Shown: positions 54,777 through 64,000, numbered from the stretch's first letter. The stretch: 64,000 nucleotides of DNA from Deltaproteobacteria bacterium (GCA_022601195.1 JAHZIX010000027.1:34728-98727), one strand, 5' to 3'. Notes: generated from the letters alone by a model not told the origin. A program made the numbers and translations.

Positions 54777-55759
54777 GAGACGAAGTCGGTAACGATCACC
54801 AAAGGCTCCAAGCCATTCTGGAGCGGAGCCTCAGAGAAATCTTGTCTAATCAGGGGGTCACCGCGGCCGCCATCGGTCGCAAGCAGGTAGGTGGAATCGA
54901 GACCGAGAAACTCGCCATCGTGGTGTTCGTGAAAAAGAAGCATGACCAGGGTTGCGTCGCGGCTAGCAGCCTGATTCCTAGGGAGATAGAAGGGGCTCTC
55001 ACCGACGTTGTGGAGAGGGAATTCTCCCCCGAGCTCATCTCGACCAATCCCATGGACCGCTTCGATCCGTTGATTTCCGGAGTCGCTGTGGCTCCCGCGG
55101 CAGTTCCATCCATGCCGGGTTCCATCGGCTGTTTTCTTCGCACTCCCGGCAAAGCGAATGCCTATCCCCCTGGGGTGTACTTGCTGACCAACGAACACGT
55201 TGTTGGTGCCGCCAACCCCGGGGGCGTCGTCCTACAGCCGGATTGGACAGCTCCCACTCCACCGCCAGCGAATTATCAGATCGGCAATTATTTGGAAGGT
55301 TTTCAGAACGCCACGGCCGACTGTGCCATCGTCGACTGCGGTTTTGGAGTTGCGGGGGCGCGAGGCTGGAAAAACGTGGTTCCCAACAAACCTTTGCACC
55401 CGGGCAACCGTAGGCTGAGTGGCGTCGGTACCGCGGCGGTCGGCGATGCAGTCTACAAATTCGGTGCCAAGACCCGGTTTACCACCGCCCATGTTCTCTA
55501 CGTAGCCTGGGCTAGCGCCACCGGCAGCATCACCAACGCGATCTATATCGAGAACCGCAGTCGAGAGCTCTGGGTTGATGGCGGGGACTCGGGTTCCGTG
55601 GCCATCGGTAACCGGGGAGATCTGGTCCTTGGATTGAATTTTCGGGCAGATACCGCCATGGCTGTGCCCGGAGGCGGCTACTACGCTGGCATGGCATATC
55701 CGATCCAATCCCAATTCGATCTCTTTGCGACTCAACCGGGCACCGTGACTCTGGCTTGA
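54773..55759 (+). CDS. Trypsin-like serine protease at the RiPP locus
   Basis: Encodes 328 residues. Chymotrypsin-fold triad: H142 in VYLLTNEHVVG, D183 in TADCAIVDCG, S273 in WVDGGDSGSVAIGN. The N-terminal ~110 residues resemble the soluble front part of Nal1-like proteases (EKLAIVVFVKKKHDQG). There is no obvious signal peptide, so it would act in the cytoplasm. It overlaps the LanC gene by 4 bases (ATGA), so it is part of the same operon. The likely role is cutting the leader and linkers of the repeat precursor, by context. Confidence 0.8.
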   Translation: MRDEVGNDHQRLQAILERSLREILSNQGVTAAAIGRKQVGGIETEKLAIVVFVKKKHDQGCVAASSLIPREIEGALTDVVEREFSPELISTNPMDRFDPLISGVAVAPAAVPSMPGSIGCFLRTPGKANAYPPGVYLLTNEHVVGAANPGGVVLQPDWTAPTPPPANYQIGNYLEGFQNATADCAIVDCGFGVAGARGWKNVVPNKPLHPGNRRLSGVGTAAVGDAVYKFGAKTRFTTAHVLYVAWASATGSITNAIYIENRSRELWVDGGDSGSVAIGNRGDLVLGLNFRADTAMAVPGGGYYAGMAYPIQSQFDLFATQPGTVTLA

Positions 55760-55983
55760 AAAGTGGCTAGGCTCGAGAGCCGTTCCCCCGCGGTAGCGGG
55801 GATCTTCCCTCTACCCTCGGTCGCTGTTCGCGAATATTGCCTTGGGGTGCATCTCGAGGGCTTCGTCGAGAAAGTTTTTTTCAGATTCCTGATCCTCTTT
55901 TTCTCCCTCCGCCGATGGTTGGGTTGAACGGGCCGGAAATCACTTTCCGGCGAACAACCAAAGTCAGAGACGAGGAGAGAATC

Positions 55984-56406
55984 ATGAGTGAGACCTACAC
56001 GAAGCATCTTTCAGGCAGTAGCACCGAAGTCGTCAACAATCCGGTTCATACGGGAAACGCGGATCTCTCGAGCTCTCATTCGGCGACCCTGAAATTCAAG
56101 GAGATCGCTGCTAGTGGCGACGTGGTGATCAATGTAGATCACTCGGCGACGATGATCATCGAAGATCTAAAGTGCAAAAACCTCACCCTGAACGTTTCTT
56201 ATGCCAGCACCCTCAAGATCAGAAAGTTGACCTGTTCCGGCACCGTCAAGATCAACGTCAGCTATTCCAGCCTTTTCGTGGTCGACGGCGGCGCAGTGGA
56301 AGCTACGGTGGGTGTTATCAACTACAGCAGTACCGGAAACTTCTTCGCCAAGATCGCCAAGCCGGATGGGGTGACCGCCAAGAACGCCTCCACCTGGCAG
56401 ACTTGA
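55984..56406 (+). CDS. Beta-solenoid-like small protein at RiPP locus edge
   Basis: Encodes 140 residues with GAGGAGAGAATC before the ATG. A repeating pattern of short strands (SATLKFKEIAASGDVVINVD, SATMIIEDLKCKNLTLNVSY, ASTLKIRKLTCSGTVKINVS) resembles the DUF2807 or adhesin-like beta-helix. Two Cys are present. No signal peptide. It follows the protease by 224 bases and may be the end of the locus. Function unknown. Confidence 0.6.
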   Translation: MSETYTKHLSGSSTEVVNNPVHTGNADLSSSHSATLKFKEIAASGDVVINVDHSATMIIEDLKCKNLTLNVSYASTLKIRKLTCSGTVKINVSYSSLFVVDGGAVEATVGVINYSSTGNFFAKIAKPDGVTAKNASTWQT

Positions 56407-56480
56407 GAGCTAGGTTGGTGATTTCGCGGCAGCTCTCCAAGAGTTCTTTTCTTTGGGGGCTGCCGTAGCCTTCTCTCCCC

Positions 56481-59156
56481 TCAAATGCTCTTTTCCAAGA
56501 GGCTGTTTCCCAACTTCGTTGCTCCAAATTTGCCTTCGGCCTCAGATGGTAGCGTTCGGCCCTCGACCCTCCACTGCTGGGAGAGGCCCAACTCACGGAG
56601 GGTGCGGCCCGCTTGCCGACCGGCATTGCCCGCCACTGGGCCGCTGTTGTACAGGTAGCGGCAGGCGCCGCGAGCCAGGCGCTGAGCCTCGGATTTACGC
56701 CCCTGGCGATGAAGGCAAAGGGCTAGGTGGCAGTGAGCACTGGCGACCCGGGGATCGACATCGACCGTGGTCAATCGACGGAAGATCGCGGTAGCTTCCA
56801 GGAGATATCCTTCCGCTTCTTTCAATTTCCCCACGTCCGTGAGCACGCCTCCCAGGATCAATCTGGACCAGCCGTTCATGGGATGAGAAGCAGGCAGACT
56901 CCTGCTGAGGCCGTGGAGAACCTGACGAGTCGAGACTTCAGCAGCTTCTAGATCGCCTTGCCTCCAGGCCAATTTGGCAAGTCCTAGCTGGCTGTTGAAG
57001 ATGGCTGGGTGGTCGGGGTTGAACACCTGCTGGCGAATCTTCAAGGCTCTTCGGTGAAGATTTTCCGCGGTTGCCCAATCTTGTCGTTGCTCGGCGGTGA
57101 AAGCCAGAAGTTGAAGGGTCGAGGCCACCGCTGGGTGGTTGTCTCCCAGACGCCGCAGTCGAGCTTTGAGGATCTCTTGGTGGAGTTCTTCTGCCTTCTG
57201 GAATTGCCCCAAGTTTTGTAGGCCCACCGCGAAATTGTGCCGCATTCCGAGAGTTTCTGGATGCTCAGTGCCCAGGCTGTGGCGGAATAGAGGGAGAGAA
57301 CGCTGCATCAAAGAATAGGCGAGGCGCCGGCGCCCTCGCAGCTCTGCCGCAAAGGCTTGGACCTGGAGCAGGCGGCCAGCCAGAACCTCGTAGGGGCCGG
57401 TGGCTCCTGGCAGCCGGCTGGCAGCTTGTATGGCTAACTCATTGGCCTCTTCCGGGCGGGCTTGGCTCAGGTAGGCATTGCAGAGAGCGAGCGCGCTCTC
57501 AATCACTAGAGGCGCACTCGGCGAGAGATGCTCGCGTGCTATGTCCCAGGCGGTTTGTGCCGAGGCTTGAGCGGCCGGGAGCTGCCGCTTGCTCTGTTGA
57601 ACGGCGGCTAGGCCGAGGAGACTTCGAGTCAAGAAAGCCGGGTCGCTTCTCGGTTGGGACTCCAAGTCTTTGGCGACGTCTTCAAAGAACATCAAGGCGC
57701 GGTCGAAGTCGCCGAGTTTTCGATAGATATCCCCCAAGGTCAGAGCCAGGTCCCAGCGCAACTCCGGCTGATCTGGAAAAGATCTTCTTTGCCGTTCAGA
57801 AGCTTGTTCCAGCATCTCGGCGGCGGTGATGCCGTAGGTGGTGGTGTTGGGATCGGCGCTGGAGAACATCTCGGTGAGGAAAGTATTCACTTGAGTGGTT
57901 CGCAACCGGTTCAGCTCTGCAATGCGTTGCTGCTCAAGGGCCCCTTGCCCCTGGCGAATTGCCGCGGCGACGGCACTCGAGAGCAGGAGAAGGGTGACCG
58001 CCGAGGCCGCCGTGGCGACGCGGTGGCGTCGAAGAAACTTACTGACGCGGTACCGCGTCGAGCCGCTTCGGGCGTTTACGGGTCGCTTTTCGAGAAAAGC
58101 CGAGACGTCCTCTGCCAAGGCGTCGACGGAGGGATAGCGGGCGAGTGCATCGAGGCGCAAGGCCTTGAAGCAGATCGCTCTCAGGTCTCCTCGGAGCTCC
58201 CCGTGAAGGAGCCTTGGCGAGGTGTTTCGAAGCTTCGCGGCAGCTTCGAGACCATCCTTCGGAGCGAGCTCCCAGGGAACGGCCATGAAGGACTCCCAAG
58301 GCTTCCCCGGGAGATGAGGATTGGGTGCTTGGCCGGAGAGGAGATAGGCCAAGACCCTGCCCAAGGAGTAGATATCGGACGCCGTGGTGATGGCTTTCCC
58401 ACGAAGCTGCTCCGGGCTGGCCCAGGCGGGAGTGAGGAAGGGGAGGGTCAGGCCCGCCGGGCTGTTGGGAGCGAGAGCTTCTTCGGGAGCTGGATCTAGA
58501 ATCTTGGAAATTCCGAAGTCGATCAGCTTGGGAGCCCCGTCTTCGCCCACGAGAATATTCGCTGGCTTGAGGTCTCGGTGAATCACCAGGCTACGGTGGG
58601 CATGGCTGACAGCTTCACAGACTCGCAGGAAGAGCTTCAGTCGGGCAGAGTTGGAAAGCTCTCGCCGGTCACAGAAGACGTCGATGGGCTCACCCTCGAC
58701 CAACTCCAGGACGAGGAAGGGAGTGCCATCGTAGGCGCTGCCGCCGTCTAGAAGCCGAGCGATGCCTGGGTGGTTCAAGCCCGCAAGAATCTGTCGCTCC
58801 CGGCGGAAGCGTCGGATCAGGTCCGTCGGAACCAGGCCCCGGGGAAGGATCTTGATGGCAGCTTGGTGATCGAACTCGCCATCCTCCCGGCGGCATCGGT
58901 AAACCGTAGCCATGCCGCCCTCGCCGATCACCTCCTCGAGGAGATAGGGCCCCAAGCGACTGCCAGCTGAAACATTTCCATGGTGGACCGCAGGGTGTTC
59001 GAGAAAGCTCTCGGTCTCGCAAGAAGCGCTCAACAACGCCTCGAGCCGTCTGTGCTCCTCCGCATCGATCCCACTCTGTTGTCTCAGGAATTCCTGCCGC
59101 CTCTCCACGGGGAGAAGCAGCGCTTGGTGAAAAAGGTCTTCGAGGTCAATGGGCAT
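56481..59156 (-). CDS. Ser/Thr protein kinase with TPR sensor (kinase 4)
   Basis: Encodes 891 residues. Kinase domain: glycine loop GEGGMA (78-83), Lys102, HRDLKPAN (193-200), DFG (213-215), TPAWASPEQLRG. A membrane helix lies at ~380-400 (AASAVTLLLLSSAVAAAI), then ten or more TPRs (HNFAVGLQNLGQFQKAEELH). The ATG overlaps the 3' end of the ECF sigma gene by 11 bases, so the two are co-translated. The third ECF/kinase pair in the window. Confidence 0.93.
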   Translation of the reverse strand: MPIDLEDLFHQALLLPVERRQEFLRQQSGIDAEEHRRLEALLSASCETESFLEHPAVHHGNVSAGSRLGPYLLEEVIGEGGMATVYRCRREDGEFDHQAAIKILPRGLVPTDLIRRFRRERQILAGLNHPGIARLLDGGSAYDGTPFLVLELVEGEPIDVFCDRRELSNSARLKLFLRVCEAVSHAHRSLVIHRDLKPANILVGEDGAPKLIDFGISKILDPAPEEALAPNSPAGLTLPFLTPAWASPEQLRGKAITTASDIYSLGRVLAYLLSGQAPNPHLPGKPWESFMAVPWELAPKDGLEAAAKLRNTSPRLLHGELRGDLRAICFKALRLDALARYPSVDALAEDVSAFLEKRPVNARSGSTRYRVSKFLRRHRVATAASAVTLLLLSSAVAAAIRQGQGALEQQRIAELNRLRTTQVNTFLTEMFSSADPNTTTYGITAAEMLEQASERQRRSFPDQPELRWDLALTLGDIYRKLGDFDRALMFFEDVAKDLESQPRSDPAFLTRSLLGLAAVQQSKRQLPAAQASAQTAWDIAREHLSPSAPLVIESALALCNAYLSQARPEEANELAIQAASRLPGATGPYEVLAGRLLQVQAFAAELRGRRRLAYSLMQRSLPLFRHSLGTEHPETLGMRHNFAVGLQNLGQFQKAEELHQEILKARLRRLGDNHPAVASTLQLLAFTAEQRQDWATAENLHRRALKIRQQVFNPDHPAIFNSQLGLAKLAWRQGDLEAAEVSTRQVLHGLSRSLPASHPMNGWSRLILGGVLTDVGKLKEAEGYLLEATAIFRRLTTVDVDPRVASAHCHLALCLHRQGRKSEAQRLARGACRYLYNSGPVAGNAGRQAGRTLRELGLSQQWRVEGRTLPSEAEGKFGATKLGNSLLEKSI

Positions 59157-59739
59157 GAGCCGGATTGGAGAAGGAATCCCGCAAGTAAAGCATGAGCCAA
59201 GACTTGGCGAAGTTCCAATGGCGAAAGACGGTCGCCTCAGAAATCTCCAGAACCTCTGCTACCTCTGAAACAGTGAGACCACCAAAGTATCTTAGGTCGA
59301 CGATGCGAGCCTTTTGAGGATCCTCTCGGGACAAGCCCTCGAGGGCTTGGGCGAGCTCCAACTGAGCATGAAAGAGCTCTTCATGGTTGGCTTCCTGAGT
59401 CGCTGTATCGAGGGAGAGCATTTGGATTCCAGCGCCCCGCTTCCTGGTTCCTCGCCCCCGGGCATGGTCCACAAGTACCCGCCTCATCAGGCAGCCGGCG
59501 ATAGCAAAGAAATGCAGCCTCCCTTTCCAAGCGACCGCCTCCTGGTTCACCAGTCGCAGATAAGTCTCATGAACCAAGGCTGTGGCTTGCAAGGTATGGC
59601 TCTGCCGTTCGCTGTTCAAGTGGTGTTGCGCCAGGCGACGAAGCTCTCCGTAGACTTGCGTCAGGAGTGCCTCCTCGGTCTCGGGGCTGCGGTTCTGGCT
59701 CCAGGAGTTCAGAAGACCGGTGATGTTCTGGTGGCTCAA
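59146..59739 (-). CDS. ECF-type RNA polymerase sigma factor (pair with kinase 4)
   Basis: Encodes 197 residues. Region 2: ALLTQVYGELRRLAQHHLNS, TALVHETYLRLVNQ, FFAIAGCLMRRVLVDHARGR. Region 4: LRYFGGLTVSEVAEVLEISE, ATVFRHWNFAKSWLM. It belongs to the same kinase-linked group as the other two. It overlaps the kinase gene by 11 bases, and leads the operon. Confidence 0.92.
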   Translation of the reverse strand: MSHQNITGLLNSWSQNRSPETEEALLTQVYGELRRLAQHHLNSERQSHTLQATALVHETYLRLVNQEAVAWKGRLHFFAIAGCLMRRVLVDHARGRGTRKRGAGIQMLSLDTATQEANHEELFHAQLELAQALEGLSREDPQKARIVDLRYFGGLTVSEVAEVLEISEATVFRHWNFAKSWLMLYLRDSFSNPAHAH

Positions 59740-59944
59740 GGTTTTCCTCCATTCTCCTTAGAGAATCCTTCATTAGGCTCTCGACCACTTGTAACGATTT
59801 TTTGTAGGGGAATATTTCTTCGAGAAAGATTGCCCTAGATGCGAGGTCTCGGATTCCTTTCCCGCGTTCTGATCAGCGAGCCACGATTCGAAAGAGGGAA
59901 GCCTGCAGCTTTTTCTCGTGACAGGCTCGCCAAAGGAGATTTAG

Positions 59945-61201
59945 ATGGTTATTAGAGCGTTTGTTCTCTCGGGGAAGGTTTCGGGTCTGGGGTCTACGTT
60001 CTTGTTTATGCTGTTCGCTTTTTTCAGCGCTCCTTCGACGGAGGCTCAAACTGTAAACCCTTTAGAGTATTGGTTGATGCCTCACGGGTTGGTGGCGACG
60101 ACCCAGAATGAGTTGCGATCTGGGTCGATTGTTCAAGGAGAACATTGTTTCTGGCGGGGCACAAAGTGGGGGCGGACAGTGGCCTTGCAGGGAGACTCGA
60201 GCGTGACCCAGTACGACATCATGGTGGAGACCGGGTCGCGTCTAGAGTACTGGGGAACCTTTCGAGGCAACAAGATTTCCAGCCGCATTAGTCACTCTTT
60301 CGATTCTCCTTTCTTCTGGATGGACAAGGTGATGTCTGTTGGTCAGTCAAAGGAGAACACCTTTGTGGTGCGTACCTTCGACTCCAAGAAACGAGGTCAG
60401 ATCAGCAGTGGGAACGTAACGATGCGACTTGAGATCAATGCCCTCTACTCGAGCTGGACGGTTCCTCAAACGGGAGTGACCTACTTTGATGTTCTGAAAA
60501 TTACCTTCTTTTCTGATAAGAATAATGTAAATTCTAAAGAGGTGTACCACCTGGCGAAGGGTAAGGGGACGATTCACTTTCAGAGCTTCAATGTTGGGGA
60601 GCCGAGCGGTGTCCGCTTTTCCTGGGTGACCTCTTTTCGAAACAAGACTCTTCCTGCGCCAACCCTGCCTTGGTTCGATCCCTTCTTCACGGCCTCCGGC
60701 AAGAAGACGGCTGTTCTAAACGGATTTATCGAAGACATGGCCCTGTCGCCGGTCAATGGAGGTACGGTGAATGCATACTCAAAAGCCTGGTCGGGTATTT
60801 CCAATGATGTGGTGATCACCACCGACGGTTCCACGCCGGGAAACTCGGGCAATTGGAAGATTGCTCTCAAAGGCTCCTCCGGCGGCGGCAATACCTCGGC
60901 TGATGCCGCATTTTCGGATTGGATTCCCGTGTCCGGGGGAGGTACCTATCGGCTGAGTGGCTGGCTGTGGAGAGTCTCGAGCGTTGACAATGTCTATCTG
61001 GATTTCAACGATGGTATCGCTATCGGGACGAATTTCGGTGATGTCCATGCTTCTTCGACGGGGATCCATCAGTGGCAGTACAAATCGGCGACCGTGACGA
61101 TTCCTGCTGGGACTCAGCAGATCAAGGTTCGCTGCGTCCGGGATGGCGTGAATCTAGGAAATGCCTACTGTGATGGGATCCTGTTAGAGAGGATCAATTA
61201 G
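59945..61201 (+). CDS. Exported protein with carbohydrate-binding-like C-terminus
   Basis: Encodes 418 residues. Signal peptide at ~10-35 (STFLFMLFAFFSAPSTEAQ). The central part is strand-rich with Trp and Tyr. The last ~140 residues (GGTYRLSGWLWRVSSVDNVY, IHQWQYKSATVTIPAGTQQI) resemble CBM4_9/CBM_2-like jelly-roll carbohydrate-binding domains. Probably secreted or surface-exposed. Function otherwise unknown. Confidence 0.65.
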   Translation: MVIRAFVLSGKVSGLGSTFLFMLFAFFSAPSTEAQTVNPLEYWLMPHGLVATTQNELRSGSIVQGEHCFWRGTKWGRTVALQGDSSVTQYDIMVETGSRLEYWGTFRGNKISSRISHSFDSPFFWMDKVMSVGQSKENTFVVRTFDSKKRGQISSGNVTMRLEINALYSSWTVPQTGVTYFDVLKITFFSDKNNVNSKEVYHLAKGKGTIHFQSFNVGEPSGVRFSWVTSFRNKTLPAPTLPWFDPFFTASGKKTAVLNGFIEDMALSPVNGGTVNAYSKAWSGISNDVVITTDGSTPGNSGNWKIALKGSSGGGNTSADAAFSDWIPVSGGGTYRLSGWLWRVSSVDNVYLDFNDGIAIGTNFGDVHASSTGIHQWQYKSATVTIPAGTQQIKVRCVRDGVNLGNAYCDGILLERIN

Positions 61202-61442
61202 GAATTTCTAACCGAATTTCCGGGAAATCTTCCAAGGAGTCCGTGGGCGAAAGAGTGACCTTCCCAAAGGGAGGCTCATCTTTGCCCCGGATTCCAATGG
61301 GCTAAATAGACCTTCTCCCAGCTTACCCTTCCATCGTCCCGTGCGAGGTTTTTCTCTCCTTTTTCGCGTCCTGATCAGCAGGCCACATTCCTTCCACTAG
61401 GGCGGGCCTGAATAGAAGAACAGAAAAAGAGAAAGGACCGTG

Positions 61443-64000
61443 ATGAAAATGAGAACCAGTTGGCATCGAGTATTCCTAGGGATCGGTTGTTACAGCCTTG
61501 CCTTGACCGTGGCGGCAGGAGCTCCCCACAGCGCTATTGGTCTTCCTGACGATGAACAGATCCAATCCCCTTCCCCATTGGAGGTTGTGCAAAGAGATCT
61601 CCTCGGTAGGCCCCAATGGATTACGGGAGAGCTCGGGGTTCTCGATCGAGGCGATATGGGGAGCGCGGCGATTCTTCGGGTGAAAGCCATGGCGCAAGAG
61701 CTGGGCGGGTCGGGATGGGAGGATCTCGAAGTGCTCTGGGTTCAAGAGGATCCCTACGGCAAGACCCATATCCGCCTGGCCCAGCTCTACAACGGTTTAC
61801 CGGTCTTGGCACCGGATGTGATCGTGCATGCAGATACAGCCAGTGGCCGCGTCTCGAGCGTTCAGGGGCGGTTGATCTCCATTGTCGGAGAGGAGGCTCT
61901 ACTGGCGCCCAAGATCACCGAGGTTGAGGCGGTGGCCGCCGCTCAAGGCAGGTCTGTGGCCAAGGTTGAGGCTCTCGGTCCAGGGGAGTTGGTCTATTTT
62001 CCTAGCGGCGAAGGCAGGATGGATCTCGCCTGGAAGATCGACCTCGGGTCGCCGGGGAGTGAACCGTTTCGGTATCTCATTAGCGCGGCAGATGGCAGCG
62101 TGCTCGATGCCCGATCTCTCCTAGCTCACGCCCTAGACCGGACGGTCTTCGATGCCCAACAGAGCATCCCATCCATTCACCCCCCAGATCCCATCCTGAT
62201 TCAAGAGGGAGGCCAGCCAACGGCGGACCCGGAGGGCCAGGCAGCCTACAACCACATGGAAGCTTGGTTCGACTATTTTCTGAATATTCACGGACACGAT
62301 TCCATCGATGGCGGTGGTTTCCATCCGGAGTGGAGCTTCGTCCACGTCTTCTACACCAACCCCCCTGTGGGGCCCAATGTTGTCGCTTTTGATACCAATT
62401 GCAGCTGGAATAGCCCTGCTGGATCACCTCGGCCCTGCTTTGCCATGTTCGGGGATGGAGATGGCGTGACCTATGGGTCCTTCGCCCTGGACCGCGACGC
62501 GGTGGTTCATGAGATGACCCATGGAGTTTCCCACTTCTACCGCATTCGGACCAACGATGGTGAGATCGGTGCCGTCAATGAGGCCCTGTCCGATATCTTT
62601 GCCGCTGCTCTCGATGCCCACTACGGGAATGGTGTGACGACTGGGACCTGGAGGATAGCGGAGCAGAGCGCTTTGGTTCCATTTGGTTCTTGCAACGCGA
62701 TTCGTTGCCTCGACAACCCGACGATAGATGGCCGGTCCAAGGACTACTATCCAGACGCGGATTTCTGCGGCTCCGGTGCAGATCCCCATGACAATGCCGG
62801 GATGGCCAGCTTGGCTTTCTATCTCCTTTCCCAGGGGGGAAGTCATCCCCGAGGAGTGACCACCCATCAGGTGCAGGGTATGGGTATCTCCAATGCGGCA
62901 CAGGTGTTCTTCCAAGCCTACCAATATCTCCCTGGAGGGCAATTTCCGACTTGTAACAACGGAGTCACCCAACCCTTCTACGAACCGCTGCGCCAAGCTA
63001 CGGCCCAGGCGGCAGTGGATATCTTCGGGGCGGGTACTGCCGAGTGGGAAGCGGTTCATGCCGCTTGGTGTGCGGTCGGGGTTCCGGGCTGTCCTCTGCC
63101 GAACCAGCCCCCTGAAGCGAACGACGATTCCTTTTCGGTTCCTGTGGGCTCACCGAGTCACGCCTTGAGCTTTGGTCAGTTGTTGGCCAATGATTCAGAT
63201 CCCAATGGCGATCCTCTTTTTGTCGTTGCAGGCACCTTCGGTCAGCCTTCTTGCGGTTCCCTGACGGAGCTCTCGAACCAGATCGTCTACACGCCAAGTC
63301 AGGCCTTTTGGGATGGCTGTGCTGAGAGCTTCACCTATCAGGTTTCTGATCGTGCCCCTGGCAATGGAGGATTGACCGATACAGCTTCTATCTCCTTCCA
63401 GCCGGCCTTCGAGGCATCCCTATTCGCCGATGGATTCGAGTCCAATTCTATTTCCGCCTGGAGCAGCAGCGGGACGACGGGAAGTGGTTCTTTGTTGACC
63501 TCGATCGGAGCTTCTCTAGTGGGTACCTACGGGCTGTCGGCCAAGATCAGTGGCACCGGGAAGGCCTACGTGCGGGACGACTCCCCCAACGATGAGACAA
63601 GATATCGGGCGCGTTTCCACTTCGATCCCACTTCCCTGACCATGGGGTCCTTCGATGCCCACTCCATCTTCAATGCCTACGACAGTGGCGGAACTTCGGT
63701 CCTGGCTTTGAGCGTGCGCTCCGGGCAGCTGGTTCGCGAGGTCTCGGCAAGGGTGCTTCGAGATGATGGCACCTGGGCTGCGACCGGTTGGACACCGGTA
63801 ATAGGGGCCACCTACTTGGAGATCTCCTGGATCGCTTCTTCGGCAGTCGGGGCTTCGGACGGAGAAATACGTTTGTGGGTCGGAGGAACCGAAACCTCGT
63901 TGTCGAGCCTCGACACCGATCAGCGTCGAATCGACTCGGTTCGCCTCGGGTTGGTGGGAGGTGTCGACCCGGGAACGAAGGGCGATCACCACATCGATGC
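61443..64000 (+). CDS. M4 (thermolysin-family) metalloprotease, partial at window end
   Basis: Starts at the ATG at 61443 and runs through the end of the window, giving at least 852 residues. Signal peptide (RVFLGIGCYSLALTVAAGA), an FTP/PepSY-type propeptide (~30-230), then the catalytic domain with HEMTH (356-360) and GAVNEALSDIF (Glu ligand ~380). After the catalytic part come a cadherin-like segment (ANDDSFSVPVGSPSHALSFG, ANDSDPNGDPLF), and SLFADGFESNSISAWS near residue 660, followed by a further beta domain that is cut off. Secreted zinc protease. The gene is not broken; it is only truncated by the window. Confidence 0.9.
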   Translation, partial: MKMRTSWHRVFLGIGCYSLALTVAAGAPHSAIGLPDDEQIQSPSPLEVVQRDLLGRPQWITGELGVLDRGDMGSAAILRVKAMAQELGGSGWEDLEVLWVQEDPYGKTHIRLAQLYNGLPVLAPDVIVHADTASGRVSSVQGRLISIVGEEALLAPKITEVEAVAAAQGRSVAKVEALGPGELVYFPSGEGRMDLAWKIDLGSPGSEPFRYLISAADGSVLDARSLLAHALDRTVFDAQQSIPSIHPPDPILIQEGGQPTADPEGQAAYNHMEAWFDYFLNIHGHDSIDGGGFHPEWSFVHVFYTNPPVGPNVVAFDTNCSWNSPAGSPRPCFAMFGDGDGVTYGSFALDRDAVVHEMTHGVSHFYRIRTNDGEIGAVNEALSDIFAAALDAHYGNGVTTGTWRIAEQSALVPFGSCNAIRCLDNPTIDGRSKDYYPDADFCGSGADPHDNAGMASLAFYLLSQGGSHPRGVTTHQVQGMGISNAAQVFFQAYQYLPGGQFPTCNNGVTQPFYEPLRQATAQAAVDIFGAGTAEWEAVHAAWCAVGVPGCPLPNQPPEANDDSFSVPVGSPSHALSFGQLLANDSDPNGDPLFVVAGTFGQPSCGSLTELSNQIVYTPSQAFWDGCAESFTYQVSDRAPGNGGLTDTASISFQPAFEASLFADGFESNSISAWSSSGTTGSGSLLTSIGASLVGTYGLSAKISGTGKAYVRDDSPNDETRYRARFHFDPTSLTMGSFDAHSIFNAYDSGGTSVLALSVRSGQLVREVSARVLRDDGTWAATGWTPVIGATYLEISWIASSAVGASDGEIRLWVGGTETSLSSLDTDQRRIDSVRLGLVGGVDPGTKGDHHID

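Overview
The window reads as a chromosome segment of a free-living, secretion-rich bacterium, most likely from the Acidobacteriota (Thermoanaerobaculia/Holophagae side). This rests on three ECF sigma factor plus TPR Ser/Thr kinase gene pairs, a fourth kinase beside a sigma-54 activator, and exported proteins carrying the FADGFES...SAWS motif. Planctomycetota or Myxococcota cannot be excluded from sequence alone.

Bases 1-18434 look like one end of an integrated genomic island. A P4-type tyrosine integrase (17058-18224) lies beside a displaced 45-base 3' fragment of a tRNA-Phe gene (18390-18434). The intact tRNA should therefore lie left of the window. The island carries small zinc-ribbon proteins, two AlpA/excisionase-like proteins, an REase-NACHT defence-type protein, a TonB-domain protein, a TPR protein and many unknown genes. 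Its most striking content is two paralogous modules (2912-7520 and 8581-12035). Each starts with a dispersed hairpin repeat, continues with variable cargo (the NACHT protein in one; an exported protein, a zinc ribbon and a coiled-coil membrane protein in the other), and ends with a chain of overlapping microprotein genes leading into a pentapeptide-repeat protein.

Bases 18435-22100 are a scar zone: a RadC gene broken by an IS3-family remnant, an orphan XRE antitoxin, a UPF0175/DUF3368 toxin-antitoxin pair whose toxin has an in-frame stop, and a frameshifted integrase. From about 21.8 to 49.3 kb the content is chromosomal: an exported Cys-rich peptide with a redoxin, sigma/kinase signalling pairs, a TrkA-domain potassium channel, exported proteins, a decayed serine recombinase, thioredoxin-like proteins, asparagine synthetase B, a Crp/Fnr regulator and a DUF547 gene group.

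Bases 49.5-56.4 kb hold the second highlight, a probable lanthipeptide-like RiPP locus. A precursor with nine near-identical cores (GTCVGxFSCISHTG) is followed by an APH-like kinase, a HopA1-like lyase, a LanC cyclase and a trypsin-like protease in one tightly overlapping operon. The order matches a pathway of phosphorylation, elimination, cyclisation and release of repeated cores. The window ends with another ECF/kinase pair, an exported protein and a thermolysin-family (M4) protease that runs off the right edge.
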